NCBI GenBank assembly: GCA_012270665.1
Contig: JAAXHY010000427.1
Location: 1-7,860, forward strand
DNA: 7,860 nt
Source: Dehalococcoidia bacterium
Lineage (GTDB): Bacteria > Chloroflexota > Dehalococcoidia > SAR202 > UBA11138
Direction of reading: 5' to 3'
A program made the translations under genes and the position numbers. Position 1 is the stretch's first letter. Every line of letters begins with the position of its first letter. The notes under the pieces were generated by a model. The model searched no databases and had not been told where the DNA came from. It saw only the letters and a program-made list of their open reading frames with translations. Shown piece after piece: positions 1-6,051 of this stretch.

Positions 1-2
1 AC

Positions 3-833
3 TTCGGACAGACCGGCCCGTATAGGGATTGGCGCGGCTCGGGGATCATCTTCTACGGAATGGGCGGCGAACTCTACTCCACCGGCGTCAGCGAGAAGGA
101 ACCTATAAAGCTGGGCGGAACGGTCGCTCTATACCAGGCCGGGATGGTCGCGGCCTACGCCACGCTGGGGGCCATTTTCGCCGCCAGGGATCATGGGAGC
201 GGCCAGCGCGTTGACGTCTCCATCATGGAGACGCAGGCAGGCTCCATAGACCGCCGCATGAGTATGATTCTGGCCTACCAGTACAACGGCGAGATCAGCG
301 AGCGCACTCCCCTGGGAGAGGCGTCCGGGTCGGGCGGATACCCGTCGGGGGTCTATCCGTGCGCGGACGGCTTCTTCCAGTTCACCGGAGGCGGCAACTA
401 CTTCCGCCGTGTCCTGGATATGCTCGGACACCCGGAGGAGCTCTCAGGCGAGGAGTGGCTGACTCCCGAAGCGCAGGCAGACGAGGATATGCATGGGCTG
501 TTCGACGCGGTGTTCTACCCCTGGCTTCTGGAGCGGAACAAGGCCGAGATCTGGGAAGTGGCGCAGAAGTCCCGCGTCCTCAGCGGCCCGCTGAATACCA
601 TGGAAGACCTTCACCACGACCCGGTGTTCCACGAACGGGATGCCTTCGCCGAAGCTGAACATCCCGAAGCGGGAACGCTCAGATACCCGGGCAGACCGTT
701 CATCATGGGGGCGACGCCCTGGGCAATCAGGCGACCCGCGCCCCTGCTAGGTCAGCACACCGACGAGATACTCGCCGAACTGGGACTTTCGGAGTCCGAA
801 ATAGGCTCGCTCAGAGATGGAGGGATAGTGTGA
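3..833 (+). CDS. Class III CoA-transferase (CaiB/BaiF family), 5'-truncated by window edge, catalytic Asp absent
   Basis: The open frame runs in from the left edge and codes 276 visible residues ending at TGA (831-833). Class III members usually have about 380-430 residues, so roughly the first third is missing. The visible part opens with FGQTGPYRDW, the family's GxTGPY segment. It continues with the central helix region and the GQRVDVSIMET segment, equivalent to the usual TGxGQxVDVS motif. The C-terminus is typical (LLGQHTDEILAELGLS). Known members move CoA between acyl-CoAs and free carboxylates through an aspartyl-CoA intermediate. Here the segment that normally reads VADLxAG reads VALYQAG, with Leu codon 129-131 at the Asp position, so this chain alone may not be catalytic. 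The next gene overlaps its stop by 4 bp and belongs to the same family, which suggests co-expression and perhaps a mixed complex. Family call is firm; substrate unknown. Confidence 0.9.
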   Translation, partial: FGQTGPYRDWRGSGIIFYGMGGELYSTGVSEKEPIKLGGTVALYQAGMVAAYATLGAIFAARDHGSGQRVDVSIMETQAGSIDRRMSMILAYQYNGEISERTPLGEASGSGGYPSGVYPCADGFFQFTGGGNYFRRVLDMLGHPEELSGEEWLTPEAQADEDMHGLFDAVFYPWLLERNKAEIWEVAQKSRVLSGPLNTMEDLHHDPVFHERDAFAEAEHPEAGTLRYPGRPFIMGATPWAIRRPAPLLGQHTDEILAELGLSESEIGSLRDGGIV

Positions 834-2131
834 GCAACCGACTGCCGCTCGAAGGAATCCGCGTGCTCGATATGACCGTCGTGTGGGCCGGGCCGTACTG
901 CGCGACGCTGCTCGCCGACCTGGGAGCGGAGGTCATTCGCGTCGAGACCATACAGATATTCGGTCCACCGACCCGCGGATCTTCGGCGCGTCCGCCGGAG
1001 TTCGTCATCAAGAACCTGCCCCCGTTCATAGGCGGTATGCCCAACCGAGAGGGCGGCAAGAGGCCCTGGAACCGCTACCCGCTGTTCAACGCGCACGCGC
1101 GCAACAAGCTCAGCATGACCGTCGACCTGCTCAGGCCCGAGGGCAAGGAGATATTCAACCGACTCGTCGCCATCAGCGACGTTCTGGTGGAGAACAATCC
1201 CACCGAGACGATGCAGAAGTTGGGCATCTCCTACGATGAACTCAAGGAGATAAACCCCGGCTTCATCATGCTGCGAATGCCCGCATACGGCAACACAGGG
1301 CCATACCAGAATCACCGCTCGCTTGGTATCCACATCGAGGGCGTCATTGGACACAGCCTGCTCAGGGGCTACACGGACCTCGACCCTTCCGCCAACACGC
1401 AGGTCTATATGGCGGACGCCGCCGCCGGAGCGGGCGGAGCGTTCGCGGTCGCCTGCGCCCTGAACCATCGCCGCCGCACCGGAGAGGGTCAGCTTATGGA
1501 GCTTTCGCAGGCCGAGAATGCCGTGCCGTTTCTGGGCCAGGCGTTCATGGACTACTCGATGAACGGTCGCAGCCAGGCGACGCTGGGCAACAGGCATCCC
1601 ACCGCGCTTCAGGGCGTCTATCCGTGCGAGGGTAATGATCGCTGGATAGCCATCACCATCTTCGACGATAGGGACTGGGAACTGTTCCGGGAGGCAATCG
1701 GCAGCCCTGAGTGGGCGCGGGAGCCTCAGTTCGCCACACACGAGTCCAGGCGAGAGAATCACGACGCTCTGGACGAGCGCATCTCCGACTGGACGCGCGA
1801 CCACGATCACAGGGATGCGATGTCCCTCCTCCAGTCCTACGGAGTGGCGGCCGGCGCGATCCTCGACCAGAGAGACGCCGCCGAAGACCCGCACCTTCTC
1901 GCCAGGGCCATGTTCGAGGAGGCTTTCCAGTCCGACGTCGGTACACATATGTATCCCCGCGCGCCCTTCAGGATGTCTGGGAGCGACGTGAGAATCCGGC
2001 GCGGCCCGGTCACTCTGGGCCAGGACAACGAATACGTTTACAAGACGCTGCTAAAGCTGTCCGACGCCGAATACGACGCGCTGGTAGAAGCCGGCCACGT
2101 AGGGGATGAGTACGCGCCGCACGTGCCCTAG
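830..2131 (+). CDS. Class III CoA-transferase (CaiB/BaiF family), full length, catalytic Asp present
   Basis: This 433-aa protein is full length for the class III (formyl-CoA transferase-like) family. The N-terminus has the Rossmann-like segment GIRVLDMTVVWAGPYCATLL followed by LADLGAEVIRVE. Next come VENNPTETMQKLG, then MPAYGNTGPY, the equivalent of GxTGPY. The segment MADAAAG places the predicted catalytic aspartate at D196, and TGEGQLMELS follows. The C-terminus (LGQDNEYVYKTLLKLS) is typical. The GTG start at 830 overlaps the upstream stop as GTGA. It is supported by GGAGGG at 819-824 with a 5-nt spacer. The upstream gene is a paralog lacking the Asp, so this chain may be the catalytic subunit of a heteromer; SmtAB and BbsEF are known two-gene class III enzymes. 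The CoA donor and acceptor cannot be read from sequence. A CAIB-BAIF family acyl-CoA racemase remains possible. Confidence 0.93.
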   Translation: MSNRLPLEGIRVLDMTVVWAGPYCATLLADLGAEVIRVETIQIFGPPTRGSSARPPEFVIKNLPPFIGGMPNREGGKRPWNRYPLFNAHARNKLSMTVDLLRPEGKEIFNRLVAISDVLVENNPTETMQKLGISYDELKEINPGFIMLRMPAYGNTGPYQNHRSLGIHIEGVIGHSLLRGYTDLDPSANTQVYMADAAAGAGGAFAVACALNHRRRTGEGQLMELSQAENAVPFLGQAFMDYSMNGRSQATLGNRHPTALQGVYPCEGNDRWIAITIFDDRDWELFREAIGSPEWAREPQFATHESRRENHDALDERISDWTRDHDHRDAMSLLQSYGVAAGAILDQRDAAEDPHLLARAMFEEAFQSDVGTHMYPRAPFRMSGSDVRIRRGPVTLGQDNEYVYKTLLKLSDAEYDALVEAGHVGDEYAPHVP

Positions 2132-2511
2132 TTCTGAAACCCTAATGCTCCTGCGACTTCGGCTTGGCGGCGGTCAAGAGTCAGAAAGGTGAATTCTGAC
2201 GGCTCTTCCCTGGATACATAAAGGGCAGTAGCGATATGCCAAAGGTCCGCGCCCCGCAGATAGCCGACCTCCAGCGCTCTCTCGAACTCATCGCTGAGCG
2301 GACGGTCAAAGGTCACCCACTCGATGTTGGATAAGACCCTAGAATTGAATGCTCGCCCATCTCTTACAAACGCGGCTCTTACTTCAGCCTCCAGCAGATT
2401 AGAAGAGACCATGTATGAAAAGCCCCTCATACGCTCGGCTACTGTCTCCCATCCCGGTTCTCTGAATTCAACGGACAGGATAGCGGATGTATCTACGTAT
2501 GCCTGGCTCAC
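2128..2511 (-). CDS. PIN-domain ribonuclease toxin (VapC-like)
   Basis: The 127-aa length is typical of a stand-alone PIN-domain toxin. The fold's acidic residues are visible: D7 in YVDTSA, E41/E43 in LLEAEVRAA, D89 in GADLWHIATAL, and D113 in FLTLDRRQAEVAGALGF. These normally bind Mg2+ or Mn2+ for RNA cleavage, and characterised VapC toxins cut tRNA or rRNA; the target here is unknown. The GTG start at 2511 overlaps the antitoxin stop in a GTGA, so translation is probably coupled to the antitoxin. There is no separate strong Shine-Dalgarno. The TAG stop shares the palindrome CTAG (2128-2131) with the TAG stop of the convergent CoA-transferase gene, leaving no intergenic DNA. Base composition looks less GC-rich than the flanking genes, which fits acquisition of the module, although this was judged only by eye. 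Confidence 0.87.
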   Translation of the reverse strand: MSQAYVDTSAILSVEFREPGWETVAERMRGFSYMVSSNLLEAEVRAAFVRDGRAFNSRVLSNIEWVTFDRPLSDEFERALEVGYLRGADLWHIATALYVSREEPSEFTFLTLDRRQAEVAGALGFQN

Positions 2512-2798
2512 TCTAAGTAAGCGGCCTCACGTTCAGCAAGAAATCGCGCCAACGCGCCGGGAGAGGGTTCCCCGGGCTCAATAGGACGCTTCGGTTCGCC
2601 CGAACTCCTCAGAATGCCTCGATGCCGCAATTCTTTCATACGGCGTTCCATGGTGTACTTCCTGGGCTTGAGCGGCCGGAGCTCCGCGACGATTTTCCCA
2701 TCGCAGGCAATGTTCGCGGCCTTCCCCTCCCGCTGAACATATTCCAGAACCAAGCGAGGATCCGATTTTAGGTCTGCCAGAGTGAATGTAATCTTCAT
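2508..2798 (-). CDS. Phd/YefM-type antitoxin of the PIN toxin
   Basis: This 96-aa protein precedes the PIN gene. The N-terminal half (residues 1-43) fits the Phd/YefM antitoxin fold: a short strand with LADLKSDP, a helix (LVLEYVQREGK), then ANIACDGKIVAELRPL, matching the family pattern of G-x-x-V-x-I-x-x-x-GKPVAEL. This part normally dimerises and binds operator DNA. The charged, proline-rich tail (GILRSS at 61-66, a PxEPGEPSP region, and FLAEREAAYLE at the end) resembles the toxin-wrapping tail of PIN-associated antitoxins. I chose the ATG at 2798 rather than the longer frame start at 2897, because similarity begins at MKITF and a good promoter sits immediately upstream. No Shine-Dalgarno is visible, and the predicted transcription start falls on the ATG. 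Its stop overlaps the toxin start. Autorepression of the module is expected from the family but not shown. Confidence 0.82.
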   Translation of the reverse strand: MKITFTLADLKSDPRLVLEYVQREGKAANIACDGKIVAELRPLKPRKYTMERRMKELRHRGILRSSGEPKRPIEPGEPSPGALARFLAEREAAYLE

Positions 2799-2804
2799 GG
2801 TTCT

Positions 2805-2834
2805 ATGATAGTCAGTCGGGAACAACCCATGCAA
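2805..2834 (-). promoter_or_regulatory. Candidate promoter of the toxin-antitoxin module, predicted leaderless
   Basis: On the minus strand, a -35-like TTGCAT (2834-2829) and a -10-like TATCAT (2810-2805) are separated by 18 nt. Only AGAACC lies between the -10 box and the antitoxin ATG, so the expected start of transcription is at or next to position 2798. This fits the lack of a ribosome binding site. The spacer contains GGGTTGTTCCC (2828-2818), which has weak dyad symmetry and could be part of an operator. All of this is pattern-based. Confidence 0.45.
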
Positions 2835-2848
2835 GTTGACCATGCGAG
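2828..2848. repeat. Short tandem-spaced direct repeat over the -35 region of the antitoxin promoter
   Basis: CATGCAAG (2828-2835) and CATGCGAG (2841-2848) match at 7 of 8 positions and repeat with a 13-bp period. The first copy overlaps the predicted -35 box of the minus-strand toxin-antitoxin promoter. The pair could be a binding site for the autoregulatory complex, but two short copies may also occur by chance. Confidence 0.3.
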
Positions 2849-2904
2849 CGCTGAGTGATAATTCCCAGCGAGTTGATCGGCAGGGGACAACAGGCATGAA
2901 TAGA

Positions 2905-2948
2905 TTTTAGCCCACGCCGGAAAGTTTGTGTCCAAACGTGGGCTAAAA
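2905..2948. repeat. Perfect 12-bp inverted repeat with nested hairpin, between the aldolase and antitoxin genes
   Basis: The arms TTTTAGCCCACG (2905-2916) and CGTGGGCTAAAA (2937-2948) pair perfectly around a 20-nt spacer. Inside the spacer, GTTTG (2924-2928) can pair with CAAAC (2933-2937) around TGTC. An RNA could therefore form an 11-bp outer stem, an 8-nt one-sided bulge and a 5-bp inner stem. It begins 12 nt beyond the aldolase stop, where a terminator would be expected. The T and A tracts have the wrong polarity for a canonical intrinsic terminator (T on the 5' arm, A on the 3' arm, on either strand), and no T-run follows. A dispersed palindromic repeat, an RNA-stabilising 3' hairpin or a protein-binding site are alternatives. 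Confidence 0.7.
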
Positions 2949-2960
2949 GTCGGCGCCTGG

Positions 2961-3851
2961 CTATACAGGCATCGCGCGTCCGCTGTGGGCGCGGCCTGCC
3001 TTGGCGGTGGCCTCGCCCAGCGGGCCGCCTGACGACACGACCCTGACGCCCTCGTCTATCTTCGCCGCCACAGTGTCGGGCGTCGCGCCTTCGAGGAAGG
3101 CGATGCCGGCGTTCTTGCACGCCTTGCGAATACGCTCTCTGGCTTCCCAGAGTTCATCGGGCCAGGGTTCGCCCGGAGCGTTCTTGTAGCCCATGGACAT
3201 GCTCATGTCGCCAGGGCCCCACTCGGTGAAGGCTATGCCCGGAACCTGGGTCGTGACCTCAGCGTTGACCAGCGCGCGTGTGTTCTCGATCTTCAGGCCG
3301 AGCATAAGCTCGCCGTTCGGGTTCAGCGGCCACGGGTCGGCCTTATCCAGGTATTCGTCCACCGACACGCCCCATATGGGGGCCGCCGAGCCCTGCCCCG
3401 CCGAGCCGCGCCTGCCCACGTCCAGCCCCTTGCCTACTCCGATTGTCTGGAATGGGTAGCGACAGGACTCCACGAACGCCTTCACCGCGTCCGGCGTCTC
3501 CGCGTGGCAGAGCAGGATGCCGTGAACGCCGCGAGCGAGTATCTGCCTGAACTGCCATGCGTTCGCGCGAATGACGTCTCCGCTCGCGCCGTCCACCGGC
3601 ACCTCCACGACGACCGCGGGCGTGCGATGGCCGCTGTTCGTAGGGCCGCCGTCCACAAGGCCGCGCATGAAATCATCGAGCCCCCGCATATCGAAGGAAC
3701 CGTGCTCCATGCCGACATTGATATAGTCGGCGTAGGTGGAGGCCATCTCCTTGCCGCCTTCGTAGCTCAGATTGGCTCCCGTGTGCCCACCGGTGTAGTA
3801 GATCGGCTGATCCTGTTCCAGAAGCTCGATAGCTCTATTGATTCGACTCAT
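2961..3851 (-). CDS. HpcH/HpaI-family aldolase/lyase (2,4-dihydroxyhept-2-ene-1,7-dioate aldolase superfamily)
   Basis: This 296-aa protein fits the phosphoenolpyruvate/pyruvate TIM-barrel superfamily, whose HpcH/HpaI members make or cleave C-C bonds using a pyruvate enolate and a divalent metal. GMEHGSFD places H50 where HpaI has catalytic H45. KIEN gives E189 and GPGDMS gives D215. Their 26-residue spacing equals that of the HpaI metal ligands E149 and D175. The YPFQTIGVG segment is also typical. The region of HpaI Arg70 (VVRPVEG) reads VVVEVPVDG, so the substrate-binding arginine seems absent and the substrate probably differs. The ATG at 3851 is preceded by AGAGGTGA with good spacing. The gene stands alone and is divergent from prfA. 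A degradative role beside the CoA-transferases is plausible but unproven; annotation as a generic aldolase/citrate lyase family protein is safest. Confidence 0.85.
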   Translation of the reverse strand: MSRINRAIELLEQDQPIYYTGGHTGANLSYEGGKEMASTYADYINVGMEHGSFDMRGLDDFMRGLVDGGPTNSGHRTPAVVVEVPVDGASGDVIRANAWQFRQILARGVHGILLCHAETPDAVKAFVESCRYPFQTIGVGKGLDVGRRGSAGQGSAAPIWGVSVDEYLDKADPWPLNPNGELMLGLKIENTRALVNAEVTTQVPGIAFTEWGPGDMSMSMGYKNAPGEPWPDELWEARERIRKACKNAGIAFLEGATPDTVAAKIDEGVRVVSSGGPLGEATAKAGRAHSGRAMPV

Positions 3852-3882
3852 CGTTCACCTCTTTAGGGTTGATTTCGGGGGA

Positions 3883-3912
3883 AGTCTATCACGGCAGTCG
3901 GAGAATTGGGAA
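3883..3912 (-). promoter_or_regulatory. Weak candidate promoter for the aldolase gene
   Basis: On the minus strand, TTCCCA (3912-3907) and TAGACT (3888-3883) are 18 nt apart, which predicts transcription from about 3876. That leaves a leader of roughly 25 nt containing the AGAGGTGA ribosome binding site. The -35 match is poor. It would be divergent from the prfA promoter in the same 129-bp gap. Confidence 0.2.
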
Positions 3913-3925
3913 TTTGGGCGGGGCT

Positions 3926-3955
3926 TTGAATCGAGACTACTCTGTGCTGTACCAT
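3926..3955 (+). promoter_or_regulatory. Candidate promoter of prfA-prmC
   Basis: TTGAAT (3926-3931) and TACCAT (3950-3955) are separated by 18 nt, predicting transcription from about 3962. The leader before the prfA ATG would be about 19 nt and contains GGAGA (3966-3970), a ribosome binding site about 10 nt from the ATG. Confidence 0.4.
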
Positions 3956-3980
3956 TTCTGACTATGGAGACAGTGCAATC

Positions 3981-5051
3981 ATGCTTGAGCGAATGAGAGC
4001 GGTGGAAGATCGGTCCGAAGAGCTGGACCGCCTGATGGCCGACCCGGAGATAGCGGCGGACTACAGCCGCATACAGGAACTGGCCAAGGAACAGGCGCAG
4101 CTTCGGGATGTGGTGGAACTATCCCGCGAACTGCGCGCTATCGAGTCCGAGGCGAACGACCTCGAAATGCTGTTGAGGGAAGAGTCGGAGCCTGAATTGA
4201 TGGAACTCGCGCGGGAAGAACTCTCCGAACTGGAGACGCGCCGGGAGGACACCGAACAGGCTCTCAAGCTCGCGCTTATCCCAAGAGATCCGAATGATGA
4301 AAAGAACGTGATAGTGGAGATACGCGCCGGGACTGGTGGAGACGAGGCCGGACTGTTCGCCGCCGACCTGTACAGGATGTACAGCAGGTACGCCCAGCGC
4401 AGGAGCTGGAAGACGGAGGTCATTGATCTCAACGAGACCGGAATCGGCTCGGTGAAGGAGATAGTCTTCGAGGTGAAGGGCAGGGGCGCCTACTCGCGAC
4501 TGAAGCATGAGAGCGGCGTTCACAGGGTGCAGCGCGTGCCGGTAACCGAGTCGAGCGGGCGGATTCACACCTCAGCGGCAACCGTCGCGGTCCTGCCCGA
4601 GGCGGAAGAGGTTGATGTCGAAGTTAGCAACGACGATCTGCAAATAGACGTGTTCCACGCATCTGGACACGGCGGCCAGAACGTCCAGAAGGTCGCCACC
4701 GCCATCCGAATCACCCACAAGCCGACCGGCATAGTCGCGATCTGCCAGGATGAGCGCAGCCAACTCAAGAACAAGGAGAAGGCGATGTCCGTCCTGCGCT
4801 CCCGGATTCTGGCCCAGGAAATGGAGCGGCAGCAGCGAGAACGCTCCGACGCCCGCAGGTCCCAGGTCGGCAGCGGCGACAGGTCGGAGCGAGTCAGGAC
4901 CTACAACTTCCCCCAGAGCAGGATTACCGATCACCGTATTGGCCTGACGGTACACAGCCTCGCCCAGTCGCTCGACGGCGACATAGACGGGATAATCGAG
5001 GCGCTTCTGGAAGAGGAACAGACGCAGAAACTCGCCAACGTCCAGGCTTAA
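3981..5051 (+). CDS. prfA: Peptide chain release factor 1 (RF1)
   Basis: RF1 recognises UAA and UAG in the ribosomal A site and triggers peptide release. The 356-aa length matches the family (360 in E. coli). A helical N-terminal domain is followed by [10 protein letters not shown] (114-123), a conserved class I release-factor motif. The codon-recognition region has RVPVTES, giving the PxT tripeptide P187-V188-T189. RF2 would have SPF here, so the call is RF1. The catalytic GGQ is at 231-233 in [10 protein letters not shown]. The C-terminal part ([16 protein letters not shown] and ITDHRIG) is canonical. The ATG at 3981 gives the usual MLERM-type start; Met5 is a less likely alternative. Its Q233 is the expected substrate of PrmC, encoded 32 nt downstream in the same direction. 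The three visible family signatures make this call secure. Confidence 0.98.
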   Translation: MLERMRAVEDRSEELDRLMADPEIAADYSRIQELAKEQAQLRDVVELSRELRAIESEANDLEMLLREESEPELMELAREELSELETRREDTEQALKLALIPRDPNDEKNVIVEIRAGTGGDEAGLFAADLYRMYSRYAQRRSWKTEVIDLNETGIGSVKEIVFEVKGRGAYSRLKHESGVHRVQRVPVTESSGRIHTSAATVAVLPEAEEVDVEVSNDDLQIDVFHASGHGGQNVQKVATAIRITHKPTGIVAICQDERSQLKNKEKAMSVLRSRILAQEMERQQRERSDARRSQVGSGDRSERVRTYNFPQSRITDHRIGLTVHSLAQSLDGDIDGIIEALLEEEQTQKLANVQA

Positions 5052-5069
5052 CGGGCTTATACCGTCTGC

Positions 5070-5083
5070 CAGACCCCAGTCTG
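5070..5083 (+). other. Small hairpin immediately before the prmC start codon
   Basis: CAGAC (5070-5074) and GTCTG (5079-5083) form a 5-bp stem with a CCCA loop that ends directly at the ATG. A second GTCTG lies at 5064-5068. The hairpin occupies the position where a Shine-Dalgarno would sit, and none is visible. It may limit independent initiation, making prmC dependent on translation of prfA; it could equally be chance. Confidence 0.35.
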
Positions 5084-5995
5084 ATGAGCGAGAGCCAACC
5101 AGAGCGTCGCCGCACCCTCCGCCAAAGCCTGGAAAGCGTCCGCGCCGAACTGAGCGAGCGCGGCATATCCGAGTGGGAGATCGAGGCCGATGTCCTGCTC
5201 AGGCACGTCCTCGGAGTAGCCAGATCGGACTTCCTCTCCCTGGTTTACGGCGGAGAAGCCCATCTTACCGATACCCAGAACCGCAGACTGGACGCGCTTA
5301 TCGCGCGGAGGCTGGGCGGCGAGCCGCTGGCCTACATCGTCGGCCGGCGCGAGTTCTACGGCCTCGATCTCGAAGTGGACGAGAGTGTGCTGATACCCCG
5401 CCAGGAGACTGAACTTCTTGTCGAGTTGGCGCTGGAGTATCTCGCAAACAGGCGCGAGGGACATGGGCCGGCGACGGTCGTGGATGTCGGGACGGGATCG
5501 GGCGCGGTGGCCCTGGCGGTGGCGGCGCGCGCAGATGACGCCAGAGTTATCGGAGTAGAAATCAGCCCGTCCGCCCTAACCGTTGCGACACGGAACAGGG
5601 ACAGGCTGTCCGTAAGCGGCGTGGAGTTGGTCCAGGGTGACCTGCTGACGGCGATAGCCGCGCCGGTTGACCTAATCGTATCCAACCCGCCCTATATACC
5701 CAGCGGGATACTCCCATTCCTCACGGTCGAGGTGCGCAGCGAGCCGGCAGTCGCGCTGGACGGCGGCGTTGACGGCCTGGACCACTTCCGCAGGCTGACG
5801 GCTCAGGCAAGCGAAAGACTCGCCCCGGGCGGCGTGTTGACAGTGGAACTGATGCCTGAACAGATGGACGCGGCCATGGAAATCGCGCGCCGAACCATGT
5901 CCAACGTCGCATCAGTGAGTACCCGCCCCGACCTGATGGGAAACAGCCGCGCGCTCGTAGCTGAGACACACCGGGGCACACCAGATAGCGCCTGA
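5084..5995 (+). CDS. prmC: Release factor glutamine N5-methyltransferase PrmC (HemK)
   Basis: PrmC uses S-adenosylmethionine to methylate the GGQ glutamine of release factors, which speeds termination. At 303 aa it is slightly longer than E. coli PrmC (277). The N-terminal helical domain (about 1-95) ends with RRLGGEPLAYIVGRREFYG. Then comes LIPRQETE (103-110), matching the family's IPRPETE. The SAM-binding loop is DVGTGSG (134-140), and the catalytic NPPY is at 201-204 in VSNPPYIP, which binds the glutamine side chain. The following segment, EPAVALDGGVDGLDHFRRL, is characteristic of PrmC and separates it from the L3-specific paralog PrmB. It lies 32 nt after prfA, a widespread pairing that joins the enzyme with its substrate. 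There is no clear ribosome binding site, and the start was chosen as the first ATG with family similarity soon after it. Confidence 0.96.
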   Translation: MSESQPERRRTLRQSLESVRAELSERGISEWEIEADVLLRHVLGVARSDFLSLVYGGEAHLTDTQNRRLDALIARRLGGEPLAYIVGRREFYGLDLEVDESVLIPRQETELLVELALEYLANRREGHGPATVVDVGTGSGAVALAVAARADDARVIGVEISPSALTVATRNRDRLSVSGVELVQGDLLTAIAAPVDLIVSNPPYIPSGILPFLTVEVRSEPAVALDGGVDGLDHFRRLTAQASERLAPGGVLTVELMPEQMDAAMEIARRTMSNVASVSTRPDLMGNSRALVAETHRGTPDSA

Positions 5996-6012
5996 CAACT
6001 TCACTTGTTTTC

Positions 6013-6041
6013 TTGCCTCCAGATGGAAATTAGAATACATT
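6013..6041 (+). promoter_or_regulatory. Weak candidate promoter for the 159-aa uncharacterised gene
   Basis: TTGCCT (6013-6018) and TACATT (6036-6041) are 17 nt apart. An alternative -10 is TAGAAT (6031-6036). Transcription would start at about 6043-6048, within ten bases of the ATG at 6052, leaving almost no leader. The short AT-richer gap after prmC supports some regulatory role. A 7-bp inverted repeat, AACTTCA (5997-6003) and TGAAGTT (6041-6047), brackets the region. Confidence 0.25.
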
Positions 6042-6051
6042 GAAGTTAGGT

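Noticed and set aside
752..1948. 398-codon open frame on the minus strand opposite the second CoA-transferase
   Set aside because: The plus-strand frame has clear family motifs throughout, while the antisense product has no recognisable domain and low-complexity His/Arg/Val-rich content. It is a GC-rich shadow.
2508..2897. Longer antitoxin frame starting at 2897
   Set aside because: The extra 33 residues show no family similarity, and they would be encoded across the predicted promoter and repeats. The Phd-like fold begins at the ATG at 2798.
2905..2948. Intrinsic terminator for the aldolase gene
   Set aside because: The 5' arm starts with T's and the 3' arm ends with A's on both strands, and no T-run follows. 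I kept it as an inverted repeat rather than a terminator.
4061..4568. Minus-strand open frames opposite prfA
   Set aside because: They lie wholly inside a highly conserved release-factor gene, and their translations are Ser/Arg-rich without domains.
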